Source: RGIG5579 sp045541915
GTDB lineage: Bacteria; Bacillota; Clostridia; Oscillospirales; SIG627
Direction: 5' to 3'
Length of the DNA: 64,000 nucleotides
Assembly: GCA_045541915.1 (NCBI GenBank)
Contig: JAZQJZ010000007.1
Coordinates: 110,190-174,189, forward strand
Shown: in pieces, positions 1 to 8,000 of the stretch
How positions within the stretch are numbered: the stretch's first letter is position 1
Layout: each line of letters begins with the position of its first letter
The notes under the pieces: generated by a model
What the model saw: only the letters and a program-made list of their open reading frames with translations
What the model was told of the DNA's origin: nothing
Databases searched by the model: none
Translations under genes and position numbers: made by a program

Positions 1-1
1 A

Positions 2-220
2 CAGGATAATGATTATCTTGATGATAGGCATATTTTGCCTTATACAGGAAAGCTGAACTGGGAAGCAATTATGCATTCGTTGAAAAAGGCGGGATATACC
101 GGTGACTTGACTTTCGAAATCATTAAGTTCCTTGATAAGTTTCCTGACGAGCTGTTCCCGGAAGTAATGCGATTTGCAGTCTCTGTCGGAAAACATCTTG
201 TTTCGCTTTATAATAAATAA
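2..220 (+). CDS. Sugar phosphate isomerase/epimerase, C-terminal part (cut by window start)
   Basis: The frame is open from base 2 to a TAA at 218-220 with no start in the window, so this is the last ~72 residues of a longer gene. The readable part (HDNDYLDD just upstream-like pattern DNDYLDDRHILPYTG, then GYTGDLTFEI) matches the C-terminal end of xylose-isomerase-like TIM barrel proteins, which isomerise or epimerise sugars or sugar phosphates. The complete protein at 37155-38111 has the equivalent DNDGDRDLHQAPFTG and GYRGDLNLE segments, so both belong to one family. The substrate cannot be told. A short internal TTG at 35 is not needed as a start. Confidence 0.75.
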   Translation, partial: QDNDYLDDRHILPYTGKLNWEAIMHSLKKAGYTGDLTFEIIKFLDKFPDELFPEVMRFAVSVGKHLVSLYNK

Positions 221-324
221 TTTTCATCAAAGCCTTACATCCTACATCGAATGTTGTTAGTTGAAGTTTTTTAGAAATCCTCGGTTTTCGACCAGTTCTT
301 TTTCGGACACGAATGACAAAAAAA

Positions 325-357
325 TCCCGTTCACGTAAGTGAGCGGGATTTTTTCTT
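325..357 (+). terminator. Rho-independent terminator
   Basis: An ATCCCGTTCAC / GTGAGCGGGAT stem with a short GTAA loop is followed by a run of T. It lies about 100 bases after the partial isomerase gene. The rest of 221-450 shows no gene. Confidence 0.8.
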
Positions 358-452
358 CTTACTTCTTCACGATTCCCTCTTCGCTTTTCTCGCTTTCCTT
401 CCGTTCGGAGCCGATTTTCAGGGGCAAAAGAAAAAGCGAATCACGAGATGGG

Positions 453-481
453 TTGCGATCTTCTCTCTTTTGTGTTATAAT
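453..481 (+). promoter_or_regulatory. Sigma-A promoter of the SGNH hydrolase gene
   Basis: TTGCGA (453-458), a 17-base spacer and TATAAT (476-481) with an extended TGT immediately before the -10. It lies 38 bases upstream of the ATG at 519. Confidence 0.75.
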
Positions 482-518
482 ACGCAGCACAAACAGAAAA
501 TTTACGGGAGGATACGGA

Positions 519-1532
519 ATGAAGCTTGATTTTGAAGCCATAAAAAGCATCACTTGCGGCGCAGTGCGCATAACGGAAGAAAAGGACGGGGTTCACTTTT
601 TTCGCTTTACGCAAGAGCAAGAGGATTTTTACCGGGGTTATAAAGCCAGCTTTTATCAAAACACCTTTTCCACCTCCGGCATAAAGCTCCGTTTTCGGAC
701 GGACAGCGCCCGCCTCACCTTAGGCGCGACACCTTCCGCCACCTGCGCGCGTTCTTATTTTTCCTTTGACCTGACCGTCAACGGACGCCTTTCAGGCAGC
801 TTGAATAACTTTGACCGCCTGTGTCTTCCCAGCCGTTATGCCAAGGTTGTGCTTCCTCATATGCCCGAAAAAAAGACCTTTGACCTGGGCCAGGGAGAAA
901 AGGAAGTTTGCCTGTATCTGCCTTGGAACTGCAAGGTCGCTTTGTGGGAGCTTTCCCTTGACGATGGGGCAAAGGTGATCCCGGTAAAGAGAGAGAAAAA
1001 ACTCCTTTGCTTCGGTGATTCCATCACCCAAGGCTACGATGCCTTGCACCCCTTATGTAAATATACCACCCGTCTGGCAGACGAGATCGGCTATGAAGAA
1101 TACAACAAGGCCATTGGGGGCGAGATCTTTGTGCCTGGGCTTGCCGAAACGCGGGAAGACTTCCGCCCGGATCTGATCCTTGCATCTTACGGCTCCAACG
1201 ACTGGAACAGACGGAAAAGAGCGACCTTTGAAGCTGCGTGCCACGGATTTTACCGGAACCTTTCCCAATCCTATCCCGATACCAAGATCATCGCCATCAC
1301 TCCCATCTGGCGCAAGATCTGGGAAAGACCCAAGCCCATCGGCACCTTTGATGTGGTGGAAAAGACCATTTTCCAAGTGGCTGAAGAACTCCCCAACGTA
1401 TTTCCCATCAGAGGCTTTGACTTTGTTCCCAAGGATCCCCAGTATTTTGGCGACGGCACCCTGCATCCCAACAACACCGGCTTTCAATTTTATTTTGAAG
1501 GTCTGAAGAATTTTGTTTTAGAACATCTGTAA
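519..1532 (+). CDS. SGNH/GDSL-family esterase with N-terminal beta-sandwich domain
   Basis: A 337-residue hydrolase of the SGNH superfamily, probably a carbohydrate esterase. Residues ~1-155 form a likely beta-rich accessory domain. The catalytic domain follows with block I FGDSITQG (Ser168), block III YGSNDW and block V DGTLHPNN containing the Asp/His pair. The same two-part layout is known from carbohydrate esterases of the CE2-like type, which is an inference here. There is no signal peptide, so a cytoplasmic role on oligosaccharides is more likely than secretion. The ATG at 519 is preceded by GGGAGGA; an in-frame upstream extension to 339 runs through the promoter and is rejected. Single-gene unit with its own promoter and terminator. 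Confidence 0.8.
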   Translation: MKLDFEAIKSITCGAVRITEEKDGVHFFRFTQEQEDFYRGYKASFYQNTFSTSGIKLRFRTDSARLTLGATPSATCARSYFSFDLTVNGRLSGSLNNFDRLCLPSRYAKVVLPHMPEKKTFDLGQGEKEVCLYLPWNCKVALWELSLDDGAKVIPVKREKKLLCFGDSITQGYDALHPLCKYTTRLADEIGYEEYNKAIGGEIFVPGLAETREDFRPDLILASYGSNDWNRRKRATFEAACHGFYRNLSQSYPDTKIIAITPIWRKIWERPKPIGTFDVVEKTIFQVAEELPNVFPIRGFDFVPKDPQYFGDGTLHPNNTGFQFYFEGLKNFVLEHL

Positions 1533-1539
1533 AAAAGAA

Positions 1540-1567
1540 AAACAGAGGCAAATGCCTCTGTTTTTTT
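1540..1567 (+). terminator. Terminator after the SGNH hydrolase
   Basis: Perfect stem ACAGAGGCA / TGCCTCTGT with a short loop, followed by T7. An A-rich tract on the other side means it could also serve the convergent regulator gene. Confidence 0.85.
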
Positions 1568-1597
1568 CTTTTTTCTTGGCGGGCTCAAGACCGCTCG

Positions 1598-1840
1598 CTA
1601 TTGAATCTCCTGTTCCAGACCGTCAAAAAGAGGAGAGGAAAAGAATTCCTCCATACTGATCTCAAGCCCGTCGCAGATCTTTTTCACAGTGGAAACTGTC
1701 GTGCTTTGGTTTCGACCGCCCATAATATTGGATAAAGTAGATTGGGTGATTCCGCAAAGAGTCGATAAGCGGTTAACGGTAATTTTCTTTTCTTCGCAAA
1801 GTGCCAAAATCCTCAGTCTCACAGCTTCTCCGCTCTTCAC
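1598..1840 (-). CDS. Small XRE-family HTH transcriptional regulator
   Basis: An 80-residue protein that is almost entirely one Cro/C1-type helix-turn-helix domain (about residues 8-65; recognition helix near TQSTLSNIMGGR). It starts at a GTG (1838-1840) behind GGGGTG; an overlapping ATG one base off is followed at once by TGA. There is no sensing domain, so regulation would be through amount, partner binding or modification. Its own promoter overlaps an inverted repeat (see 1872-1913), which suggests autoregulation. The target genes are unknown. Confidence 0.8.
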   Translation of the reverse strand: MKSGEAVRLRILALCEEKKITVNRLSTLCGITQSTLSNIMGGRNQSTTVSTVKKICDGLEISMEEFFSSPLFDGLEQEIQ

Positions 1841-1871
1841 ATTTTCACCCCTTTTCTTTTTCTACACTTTC

Positions 1872-1923
1872 ATATTACCCATTTTGAGTTACAAAGTTTA
1901 ACTCTTTTGAGTTGACTTTTGAG
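1872..1923 (-). promoter_or_regulatory. Promoter of the XRE gene with an overlapping palindrome
   Basis: On the minus strand TTAAAC (1896-1901), an 18-base spacer and TAATAT (1872-1877). The perfect palindrome AACTC-TTTT-GAGTT (1900-1913) overlaps the -35, and additional TTGAGTT (1884-1890) and TTGAG (1919-1923) copies flank it. This is a plausible operator for the regulator encoded just downstream. Confidence 0.5.
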
Positions 1924-1996
1924 CAGCCTGATGATAAACTGGTGAAAACGAAACAAAGGAGTGACCGCTTAGCCGTTTTAGCATCTTCAAGTAAAA

Positions 1997-2038
1997 AAAC
2001 CGGTGTGCAGAAAATCTGCACACCGGTTTTCTTTTTTT
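1997..2038 (-). terminator. Strong terminator of the acyltransferase operon
   Basis: A perfect 14-bp stem (1997-2010 with 2016-2029, core ACCGGTGTGCAG) with a 5-base loop and T-runs on both sides, just past the stop of the minus-strand acyltransferase gene. Confidence 0.85.
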
Positions 2039-2049
2039 CAAGGGCGCTT

Positions 2050-3333
2050 TTATTCGGTTTCCACTGTTGCTTTTTCCAATTTCGGCATCCGGTACATTTC
2101 CTCCGCCGCCAGGCGAACCTTTGCCACCGGTGTATGATCTTTTGGGAAGCAGAAATAAAGCCGTTCCTTGTTTCCGATTCCGATCACATCCCCAATTTCA
2201 TAGAAGAAAAAGTCGGTATTGACGCTGTAAGAAAAATACGGATCCTGGTGATAGGTAAAGGAATTGTCACTGGAGGTGAGCGCAAAGCCGTATCGGTCGT
2301 GATTCAACACGCCCTCTCCCACCATATAAAGCGCCTTGTGGTTGCAGATCACACCCACATTTACCGGAATGTTCAAACGGTATTCGTTCTCCTCCAATTC
2401 CCTTTTCACACACTCTCTTTGCCAATCAAACCAATGGGGAATGTGCGAAAACCGGGTTTCGCCTTGAGTGGCGCGAAGGCTTCCGTCCTCCAGCATTTCA
2501 TATTGCTTGCCGCAGGCGGAGCAGGTAAGATGAATCCCTTCCCCGCGCATGGTTCCTTCTGCTTCGCAGTGAGGACAGCGATACAGGATCCGTTCCAGAC
2601 CGGTGGCACGGAAGGGCTCACTGATCCGGATCCCTTTCTCCTTTTGCTGGGCAAAATGGTCAAAGGAAAAGGCTTCATCCAACACCGCATCCAGTTCCGG
2701 AACCGACATGGTTTGAATTTCCTCCCGGGAGATGAGACAGGAAAGATCGGCGGTGACCTTCACCCTTCTCAAGCGAAGTCCGTTATAAAGCGGATCCCTT
2801 AAAAATCCGCCGGCATCGGAGCGGATCAGAAGCACCGGAACCCCCAGACGCTTCACCAGGCCTCCCAGCTTCCGGGGCAAGGTAGTGGCTCTTCCGTCCA
2901 GACTATAGCCCGCTTCGGGGTACATCAAAACGCTCATTTTCTTCTTTTTTACAGTACGGATCAGATCCATCACCAAGGTCACATCCGTGACAAATTTTTG
3001 GGTGGGGATGCATCCGATCAAGCGCATCAAAAGGGATTTTCCCACAAAGGCATCGGTGGTAGAAACAATGCCGTACTGCATTGGGAACAGAATTTTCGAA
3101 GCCATTTTCAGATCCAGAAAGCTGGAATGATTCATCAGGATCAAATAAGGTCCCGGACCGGCCTTTTCCATATTGGTTCGGGTAAAGGAAAACCTTGCCC
3201 CAATCAAAGCCGGAATGGAAAGGATCCGGATCACAAGCCGGAACAAAAAATGCGGTTTGACGGGTTTTAAGTGGGAAAGCGGCGGCATTTTCTGCATCGC
3301 ATCCCAGGTGATTCGGCGTGTTTTGATTTTCAT
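2050..3333 (-). CDS. Lysophospholipid acyltransferase family protein with C-terminal zinc ribbon
   Basis: A 427-residue PlsC-like protein. The acyltransferase signature NHSSFLD (H69-X4-D74) and a YPEAG motif near residue 138 (the usual FPEG block) place it among glycerolipid acyltransferases. Normal PlsC is ~200-250 residues; this one has a long C-terminal extension with four cysteines in two CxxC pairs (CPHC and CSAC, about residues 252-280), typical of a zinc ribbon, and a further ~140-residue tail of unknown role. ATG follows AGGAGG. It is the second gene of a two-gene operon behind the PHP phosphoesterase (25-base gap). Acyl acceptor unknown. Confidence 0.75.
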   Translation of the reverse strand: MKIKTRRITWDAMQKMPPLSHLKPVKPHFLFRLVIRILSIPALIGARFSFTRTNMEKAGPGPYLILMNHSSFLDLKMASKILFPMQYGIVSTTDAFVGKSLLMRLIGCIPTQKFVTDVTLVMDLIRTVKKKKMSVLMYPEAGYSLDGRATTLPRKLGGLVKRLGVPVLLIRSDAGGFLRDPLYNGLRLRRVKVTADLSCLISREEIQTMSVPELDAVLDEAFSFDHFAQQKEKGIRISEPFRATGLERILYRCPHCEAEGTMRGEGIHLTCSACGKQYEMLEDGSLRATQGETRFSHIPHWFDWQRECVKRELEENEYRLNIPVNVGVICNHKALYMVGEGVLNHDRYGFALTSSDNSFTYHQDPYFSYSVNTDFFFYEIGDVIGIGNKERLYFCFPKDHTPVAKVRLAAEEMYRMPKLEKATVETE

Positions 3334-3358
3334 CAGAAACCTCCTGTCGAATTATGAT

Positions 3359-4378
3359 CTATACCCATTGTCTCACATCGTAGAAACGTGTAACGGCAAA
3401 TCCCTTGTCATCCTTTACCGTTACACGAACCGGTCCTCTGTCAGGATCGATGGAAAAGGAAGCGCCGGTAACAGGGTCGTCTTCTCCGTAACAGGGAAGA
3501 GTGCGTCCGCCCGCGTGCACAGCAAAAATTGCCTTGGCAGGAGAAGTGGCAACAAAGAGCGATCCGTCCTCCATCCAAAGATCATAGATCTCAGGACCCG
3601 TGGAAGCATAGAAATTTCCCTTCTCCAGAGCGCGGGTAACAGTGCGGTATTCCAGCTTTTCCGCCTTGATCTGGATCCAGCCCAGGCAAGAGACATTTTT
3701 CTTATGATCCAATTCCACCCGGTTGTGATTGTCATCTGCCGCAATGGGATAAAGAAAATTTCCGTACCGGCAAACAGCGTCATACAAAATGGGAGTATCA
3801 TCGGGATAGCCACTGACCACAGAGCTGGAATTCCAAATTTCCATGGCATCCAGACCCTGATACTGCATCAATCTTGCCGGGTCCTCCATGGACCAGGCCG
3901 GGTGATTACAGATGACAAAAAATCCCTTTTCCTTGGCAATGGCAATGGTGCGGTTGATGCTTTCCACATCCCAGAAGCGCTCATAATCCGGTAAGGATTC
4001 ATCCACCAGGATCTTGCTTCTGTTTTCTTTCTCGTGATACTTGATATAACGGGTTCGGTGATAAAAAGGAGTCACTAGATTCTCTTCTTCCTTGGCGATC
4101 AGGCAAAAGTGAACCCAAGGTCTCCGCTTGTGATTCCAAAAGGACTGGGGCGCCTGCATTTCAATTTCAAGACCGTTGAGAGGAAGAAAGCTGTCATCCT
4201 TCAATTCCGGGTGACCTCGAAGCACATCGTGATCCGTAAAGGCTATGATGGAATATCCTTGAGACAGATAGACCTCCTTTACCTTTTCCGGAGTCCAATT
4301 TCCGTCGGAAACCGTGGTATGACAGTGCAAGTTGGCTTTGTAAAACTTCCCGGTAGGCGGAAGCAGATGGCGCTTCAT
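3359..4378 (-). CDS. PHP-domain metal-dependent phosphoesterase
   Basis: A 339-residue protein with the motifs of the PHP superfamily: NLHCHTTVSDG (H18, H20), AFTDHD, ICNHPAWS and ADDNHNR, which bind the metal cluster. Family members hydrolyse phosphoesters such as short nucleotides or histidinol phosphate; this one is TrpH-like in its N-terminal pattern but the substrate is not clear. A C-terminal beta-rich part (from ~residue 245) follows. The ATG at 4378 is behind AGGAAAGG; an in-frame ATG 20 codons upstream would overlap the promoter area and has no ribosome site. Operon with the acyltransferase downstream. Confidence 0.8.
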   Translation of the reverse strand: MKRHLLPPTGKFYKANLHCHTTVSDGNWTPEKVKEVYLSQGYSIIAFTDHDVLRGHPELKDDSFLPLNGLEIEMQAPQSFWNHKRRPWVHFCLIAKEEENLVTPFYHRTRYIKYHEKENRSKILVDESLPDYERFWDVESINRTIAIAKEKGFFVICNHPAWSMEDPARLMQYQGLDAMEIWNSSSVVSGYPDDTPILYDAVCRYGNFLYPIAADDNHNRVELDHKKNVSCLGWIQIKAEKLEYRTVTRALEKGNFYASTGPEIYDLWMEDGSLFVATSPAKAIFAVHAGGRTLPCYGEDDPVTGASFSIDPDRGPVRVTVKDDKGFAVTRFYDVRQWV

Positions 4379-4484
4379 TGGTGCCACATCCTTTCCTCTT
4401 CTTTGTTCCTTTATACTGGATTTTTCGAAAAAAAGCAATAGAAATCCCCTTTTTTTCTATTTTTTACAAGCCAACTGCCAGCCC

Positions 4485-4513
4485 TTGACTTTTTCCTTTG
4501 TTGCCGTTAAACT
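4485..4513 (+). promoter_or_regulatory. Promoter of the DEDDh exonuclease gene
   Basis: TTGACT (4485-4490), 17-base spacer, TAAACT (4508-4513), 27 bases before the ATG at 4541. Confidence 0.65.
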
Positions 4514-4540
4514 AGAGGGCAGTAAAATAAAGAGGATTAT

Positions 4541-5539
4541 ATGAATTACGTTGTTTTGGATCTGGAATGGAATCAGCCGCGCTTTTCCGGCGAAACGGTG
4601 AAAAAGCCCGTTTACCTGGTGGGCGAGATCGTTCAGATCGGCGCCGTGCGCATGGATGAGAGCCTTTCCATCAAGGATGAATTGCGGTTGACCGTCAGTC
4701 CCCGGTATTATCGGAAGATGCACCGCAAAGTAGCAAAGATCACGGGACTGGATAATGAAACGGTGCGTCGGGGACTTCCTTTTCCCGAAGCTTTTCGCAT
4801 TCTCACTCAGTTTTGCGGAGAGGATTTTGTTTTTCTCACCTGGGGTCCGGATGATATTCCCATGCTCCGGGACAATCTGATCCTTCATTCTCTGGATGAA
4901 GAGTGGCTGCCGGATTCCTTTGATCTGCAGGTTCTCTTTTCTCATCAGATCACAGGTCAGGTGCGGCAATTTGCCCTGGAGGATGCCATTGAAATGCTAA
5001 ACGAAGAGCCTTTCCAGGCTCACGATGCCCTTTGCGATGCCAAAAGCACCGCACTGATCTGCCGCCATTTGAACATGGAAGAGGGCCTTCGGGATTATCC
5101 GCTTTTGGCGGGAGATATCACCTCTCACCCTCTGGAGGTTCGGGAATTGGGTGTGCATTATGCAGATCGGGGAGAAGCCTTGCGAGAGCTTGCTACCACG
5201 CCCTTTGCCTGTCCCTTGTGCGAAGAATATGTAATTCCCGATACGATCATTCCTCAAAATGCCAACAAATACCTCTCCCTTGCCACTTGCACCGGCGGAG
5301 AAGAATACCTGGTTCGTTTCCGGCTGTACCGAAGCGAAAAAAAGCAGATCGGTGTCACAAGAGAGGTCTACGAGATGTCCCACATCCTCCGGGCCTTTTA
5401 CGATCAAAAGCTGCAGCGCTACCAGAGACTGAAGGAATTGGAGCGCCTCAAGGACCGGCAAAAAAGAGCGCGGCGCCGGCAGAAAAGAGCAGAAGAAAAA
5501 AAGAGAGCCGCAGAGCAGGAAACCGTCACCACCGCATGA
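4541..5539 (+). CDS. DEDDh 3'-5' exonuclease (DnaQ/RNase T-like, KapD-type)
   Basis: A 332-residue protein whose first ~180 residues are an exonuclease fold: VVLDLEWNQ gives the first DxE (D7, E9), and HDALCDA supplies the late His and Asp of the DEDDh active site. It would remove nucleotides from 3' ends of RNA or DNA with two metal ions. After the nuclease domain there is a segment with one CPLC pair and then a strongly basic, Lys/Arg-rich helical tail (~residues 285-325) that may bind nucleic acid. Family knowledge points to RNA processing roles, which is an inference. Monocistronic, with its own promoter and terminator. Confidence 0.8.
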   Translation: MNYVVLDLEWNQPRFSGETVKKPVYLVGEIVQIGAVRMDESLSIKDELRLTVSPRYYRKMHRKVAKITGLDNETVRRGLPFPEAFRILTQFCGEDFVFLTWGPDDIPMLRDNLILHSLDEEWLPDSFDLQVLFSHQITGQVRQFALEDAIEMLNEEPFQAHDALCDAKSTALICRHLNMEEGLRDYPLLAGDITSHPLEVRELGVHYADRGEALRELATTPFACPLCEEYVIPDTIIPQNANKYLSLATCTGGEEYLVRFRLYRSEKKQIGVTREVYEMSHILRAFYDQKLQRYQRLKELERLKDRQKRARRRQKRAEEKKRAAEQETVTTA

Positions 5540-5541
5540 AA

Positions 5542-5572
5542 AAAGCAGCCTTTCGGCTGCTTTTTTTTTATT
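5542..5572 (+). terminator. Bidirectional terminator between exonuclease and clpC
   Basis: AGCAGCC-TTTC-GGCTGCT stem followed by T9 on the plus strand, with A6 on the other side; it lies between two convergent stop codons. Confidence 0.85.
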
Positions 5573-7997
5573 CTTTTTCGTATTGGATCTTTCCCTCCGG
5601 GGAAAGAATGGCCTTCACCCGGTCTCCCTCTCGGAACGAGCCGGAGAGAAGATAGGAAGAAAGGGAATCCTCCACGCTTCTTTGAATGGCCCGGCGCAAG
5701 GGACGGGCACCGTAAACGGGATCAAAGCCTTCTTCCGCCAGCTTTTCTACCACTTCCGGAGAAAAGGCAAGGGAAATGGCGCTGTTTTCCAGAAGACGGG
5801 CAGATACCTCTCCCAGCATTTTTTCCGCGATGGCCTGGATCTGCTTTTTGCCCAGACGGTGGAACACAATGATCTCATCCAGTCGGTTCAAAAATTCCGG
5901 ACGGAAGGTTTCCTTCAGCGCTTGACGGATCTTTTCCTCATCGTCCCGGTCCTGAGCCTCTTCTTCGTTTCCGGTGGAAAAGCCCATGGTCTTTTTCACA
6001 GCAAGGCTGGAGGCACCGCAGTTGGAGGTCATAATGATGATGGTATTTTTAAAATTCACCTTTCTGCCGTGGGAATCGGTCAGATGACCGTCCTCCAGGA
6101 TCTGGAGCAGAATATTAAACACATCCGGATGGGCCTTTTCGATTTCATCAAAGAGTACCACGGAATAGGGGTTTCTCCGGATCTTCTCCGTCAGCTGTCC
6201 CCCATCGTCAAAGCCCACATAACCAGGCGGCGAGCCGATGAGTTTGGAAACGGAGTGCTTTTCCATAAATTCCGACATATCCACCCGGATCATTTTACTC
6301 TCCGAGCCGAACATCACCTGGGAAATGGCGCGGCAAAGCTCGGTCTTACCCACGCCTGTCGGTCCGGTGAAAAGAAAGGTTCCTGCAGGACGCTTGGGAT
6401 CCCCAAGCCCGGTGCGACTTCTGCGAATGGCGCGGCTGACGGCCGTTACCGCCTCGCTCTGCCCCATCACTCTTTTTTCCAGGATCTCCTCCAGATCGCA
6501 GAGTTTTTTGGCCTCCTCCTCCAAAAGACGGTTCACGGGAATCCCCGTCCACTGGGTGACGATCTGGGCAATGTCCTCTTCGCCCACAGAGCCGCAAACA
6601 GCGCCAGCGTGCTTTTCCTTTTCCCGTTTCAGCTGATCCTTTTTCTCTTTGATCTGATTCAGCTTTTCTCCGGCCAGTTCATACGCTTCCTCTTCCACCG
6701 CCGTCTTTTTTTCTTCCTCCAGACGGGCAATCTCTGCCTGGATGGCTTTTTCTTCCGGAGAGGGCGAAAGGGTGCGGATCCGCTTTCGGGAAGCGGCTTC
6801 GTCCACCAGATCGATGGCCTTATCCGGCAAAAAGCGGTCGGAAATATACCGTCCGGAAAGACGAACGGCGCTTTCAATGGCCTGGTCGGTGATGGCAAGC
6901 TTGTGGTGCTCCTCATACTTGGAGCGAAGGCCCTTTAAGATCTGGATAGCCTCCTCTTCGCTGGGCTCACCCACCGTCACCGATTGGAATCTTCTTTCCA
7001 GCGCCGCATCCTTTTCGATGGTGCGGTATTCGGAAAGGGTGGTGGCGCCGATCACCTGCAGAGAGCCTCTGGCCAGTGCCGGCTTTAAAATGTTGGAAGC
7101 GTCCATGCTGCCTTCGGAGGCACCGGCGCCCACAATGGTATGGATCTCATCGATAAAGAGGATGGCATCCCCCATTTCGATCACTTCGTCAATCACATTT
7201 TTAATTCTTTCTTCAAATTCTCCCCGGTACTTGCTTCCGGCTACCATTGCCGCCAGATCCAGGGTCACCACACGCTTTGCGGCAAGGGTCTCCGGCACAT
7301 CCCCCTGGGCGATCTTCAGGGCAAGACCCTCGGCAATGGCGGTTTTTCCCACGCCGGGCTCTCCAATGAGACAGGGATTGTTTTTGGTGCGACGGGAAAG
7401 GATCTGGATCACTCTCTCCAGTTCCACTTCTCTTCCGATGATAGGATCCAGTTTTCCTTCTCGGGCATCCTCCGTCAGATCGTGCCCATATTTCATCAGA
7501 TGCTTTCCTCCGCTCTTTCCCTTTTTGTTCTGAGCCTTTTCTTCCCCGGCGCCTTCCATTTTGTCGCACTCTCGGATATACTCCCGGCAAGCCTTGTAAA
7601 GCTCGGGAAGAGAGGCTCCCAGAAGCTGCAGGATCCGCACCGCAAGGCTATCGCCGTCGGAAACAAGGGCGAGCAGAATAAATTCCGTTCCTGTTTCCTT
7701 CCGGTGCTTGGCGCTTTCATAAATGGCCCCCTGCAGGATTCTCTGGGCGCGAGGGGTAATTTGAGCCGTATCGGTCTGCACCGCATCACCGGCCGGAGAA
7801 AGGGAAAGAAGCTTTTCCCGGGCGGCGTCAAAGGTGATGCCCCCCTCCTCCAAAATGCCGGCGGCGGCACTGTCCTGGGTTAAGATCAAACCCAAAAGCA
7901 AATGCTCACTGCCAATGTATCCATGGCCCAATTCGCTGGCAGCACTCTGGGCATTTTCCAGCGCTCTTTGGGCATTTTCAGAAAAATTTGCCTGCAT
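5568..7997 (-). CDS. clpC: ATP-dependent Clp protease ATP-binding subunit ClpC
   Basis: An 809-residue Hsp100 unfoldase that feeds proteins to the ClpP peptidase. Order of domains: double Clp N-domain (~1-145), first AAA+ module with Walker A GEPGVGKT (~212-219) and Walker B FIDEIH, a coiled-coil M-domain/UVR-like insert near residue 420-470, second AAA+ module with GPTGVGKT near 540, and the C-terminal D2-small domain. Length is normal for ClpC. It is the last gene of the ctsR operon, 3 bases after mcsB, and therefore under CtsR control. McsB-marked (arginine-phosphorylated) proteins are its known substrates in Bacillus. Confidence 0.97.
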   Translation of the reverse strand: MQANFSENAQRALENAQSAASELGHGYIGSEHLLLGLILTQDSAAAGILEEGGITFDAAREKLLSLSPAGDAVQTDTAQITPRAQRILQGAIYESAKHRKETGTEFILLALVSDGDSLAVRILQLLGASLPELYKACREYIRECDKMEGAGEEKAQNKKGKSGGKHLMKYGHDLTEDAREGKLDPIIGREVELERVIQILSRRTKNNPCLIGEPGVGKTAIAEGLALKIAQGDVPETLAAKRVVTLDLAAMVAGSKYRGEFEERIKNVIDEVIEMGDAILFIDEIHTIVGAGASEGSMDASNILKPALARGSLQVIGATTLSEYRTIEKDAALERRFQSVTVGEPSEEEAIQILKGLRSKYEEHHKLAITDQAIESAVRLSGRYISDRFLPDKAIDLVDEAASRKRIRTLSPSPEEKAIQAEIARLEEEKKTAVEEEAYELAGEKLNQIKEKKDQLKREKEKHAGAVCGSVGEEDIAQIVTQWTGIPVNRLLEEEAKKLCDLEEILEKRVMGQSEAVTAVSRAIRRSRTGLGDPKRPAGTFLFTGPTGVGKTELCRAISQVMFGSESKMIRVDMSEFMEKHSVSKLIGSPPGYVGFDDGGQLTEKIRRNPYSVVLFDEIEKAHPDVFNILLQILEDGHLTDSHGRKVNFKNTIIIMTSNCGASSLAVKKTMGFSTGNEEEAQDRDDEEKIRQALKETFRPEFLNRLDEIIVFHRLGKKQIQAIAEKMLGEVSARLLENSAISLAFSPEVVEKLAEEGFDPVYGARPLRRAIQRSVEDSLSSYLLSGSFREGDRVKAILSPEGKIQYEKE

Positions 7998-8000
7998 ATT

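Noticed and set aside
1912..2802. Long plus-strand frame opposite the acyltransferase gene
   Set aside because: It is antisense to a well-supported PlsC-like gene, includes a terminator and has no family-like motifs.
5583..6938. Plus-strand frame of ~450 codons
   Set aside because: Antisense shadow of clpC; low-complexity Leu/Phe/Gly composition typical of reversed coding strands.
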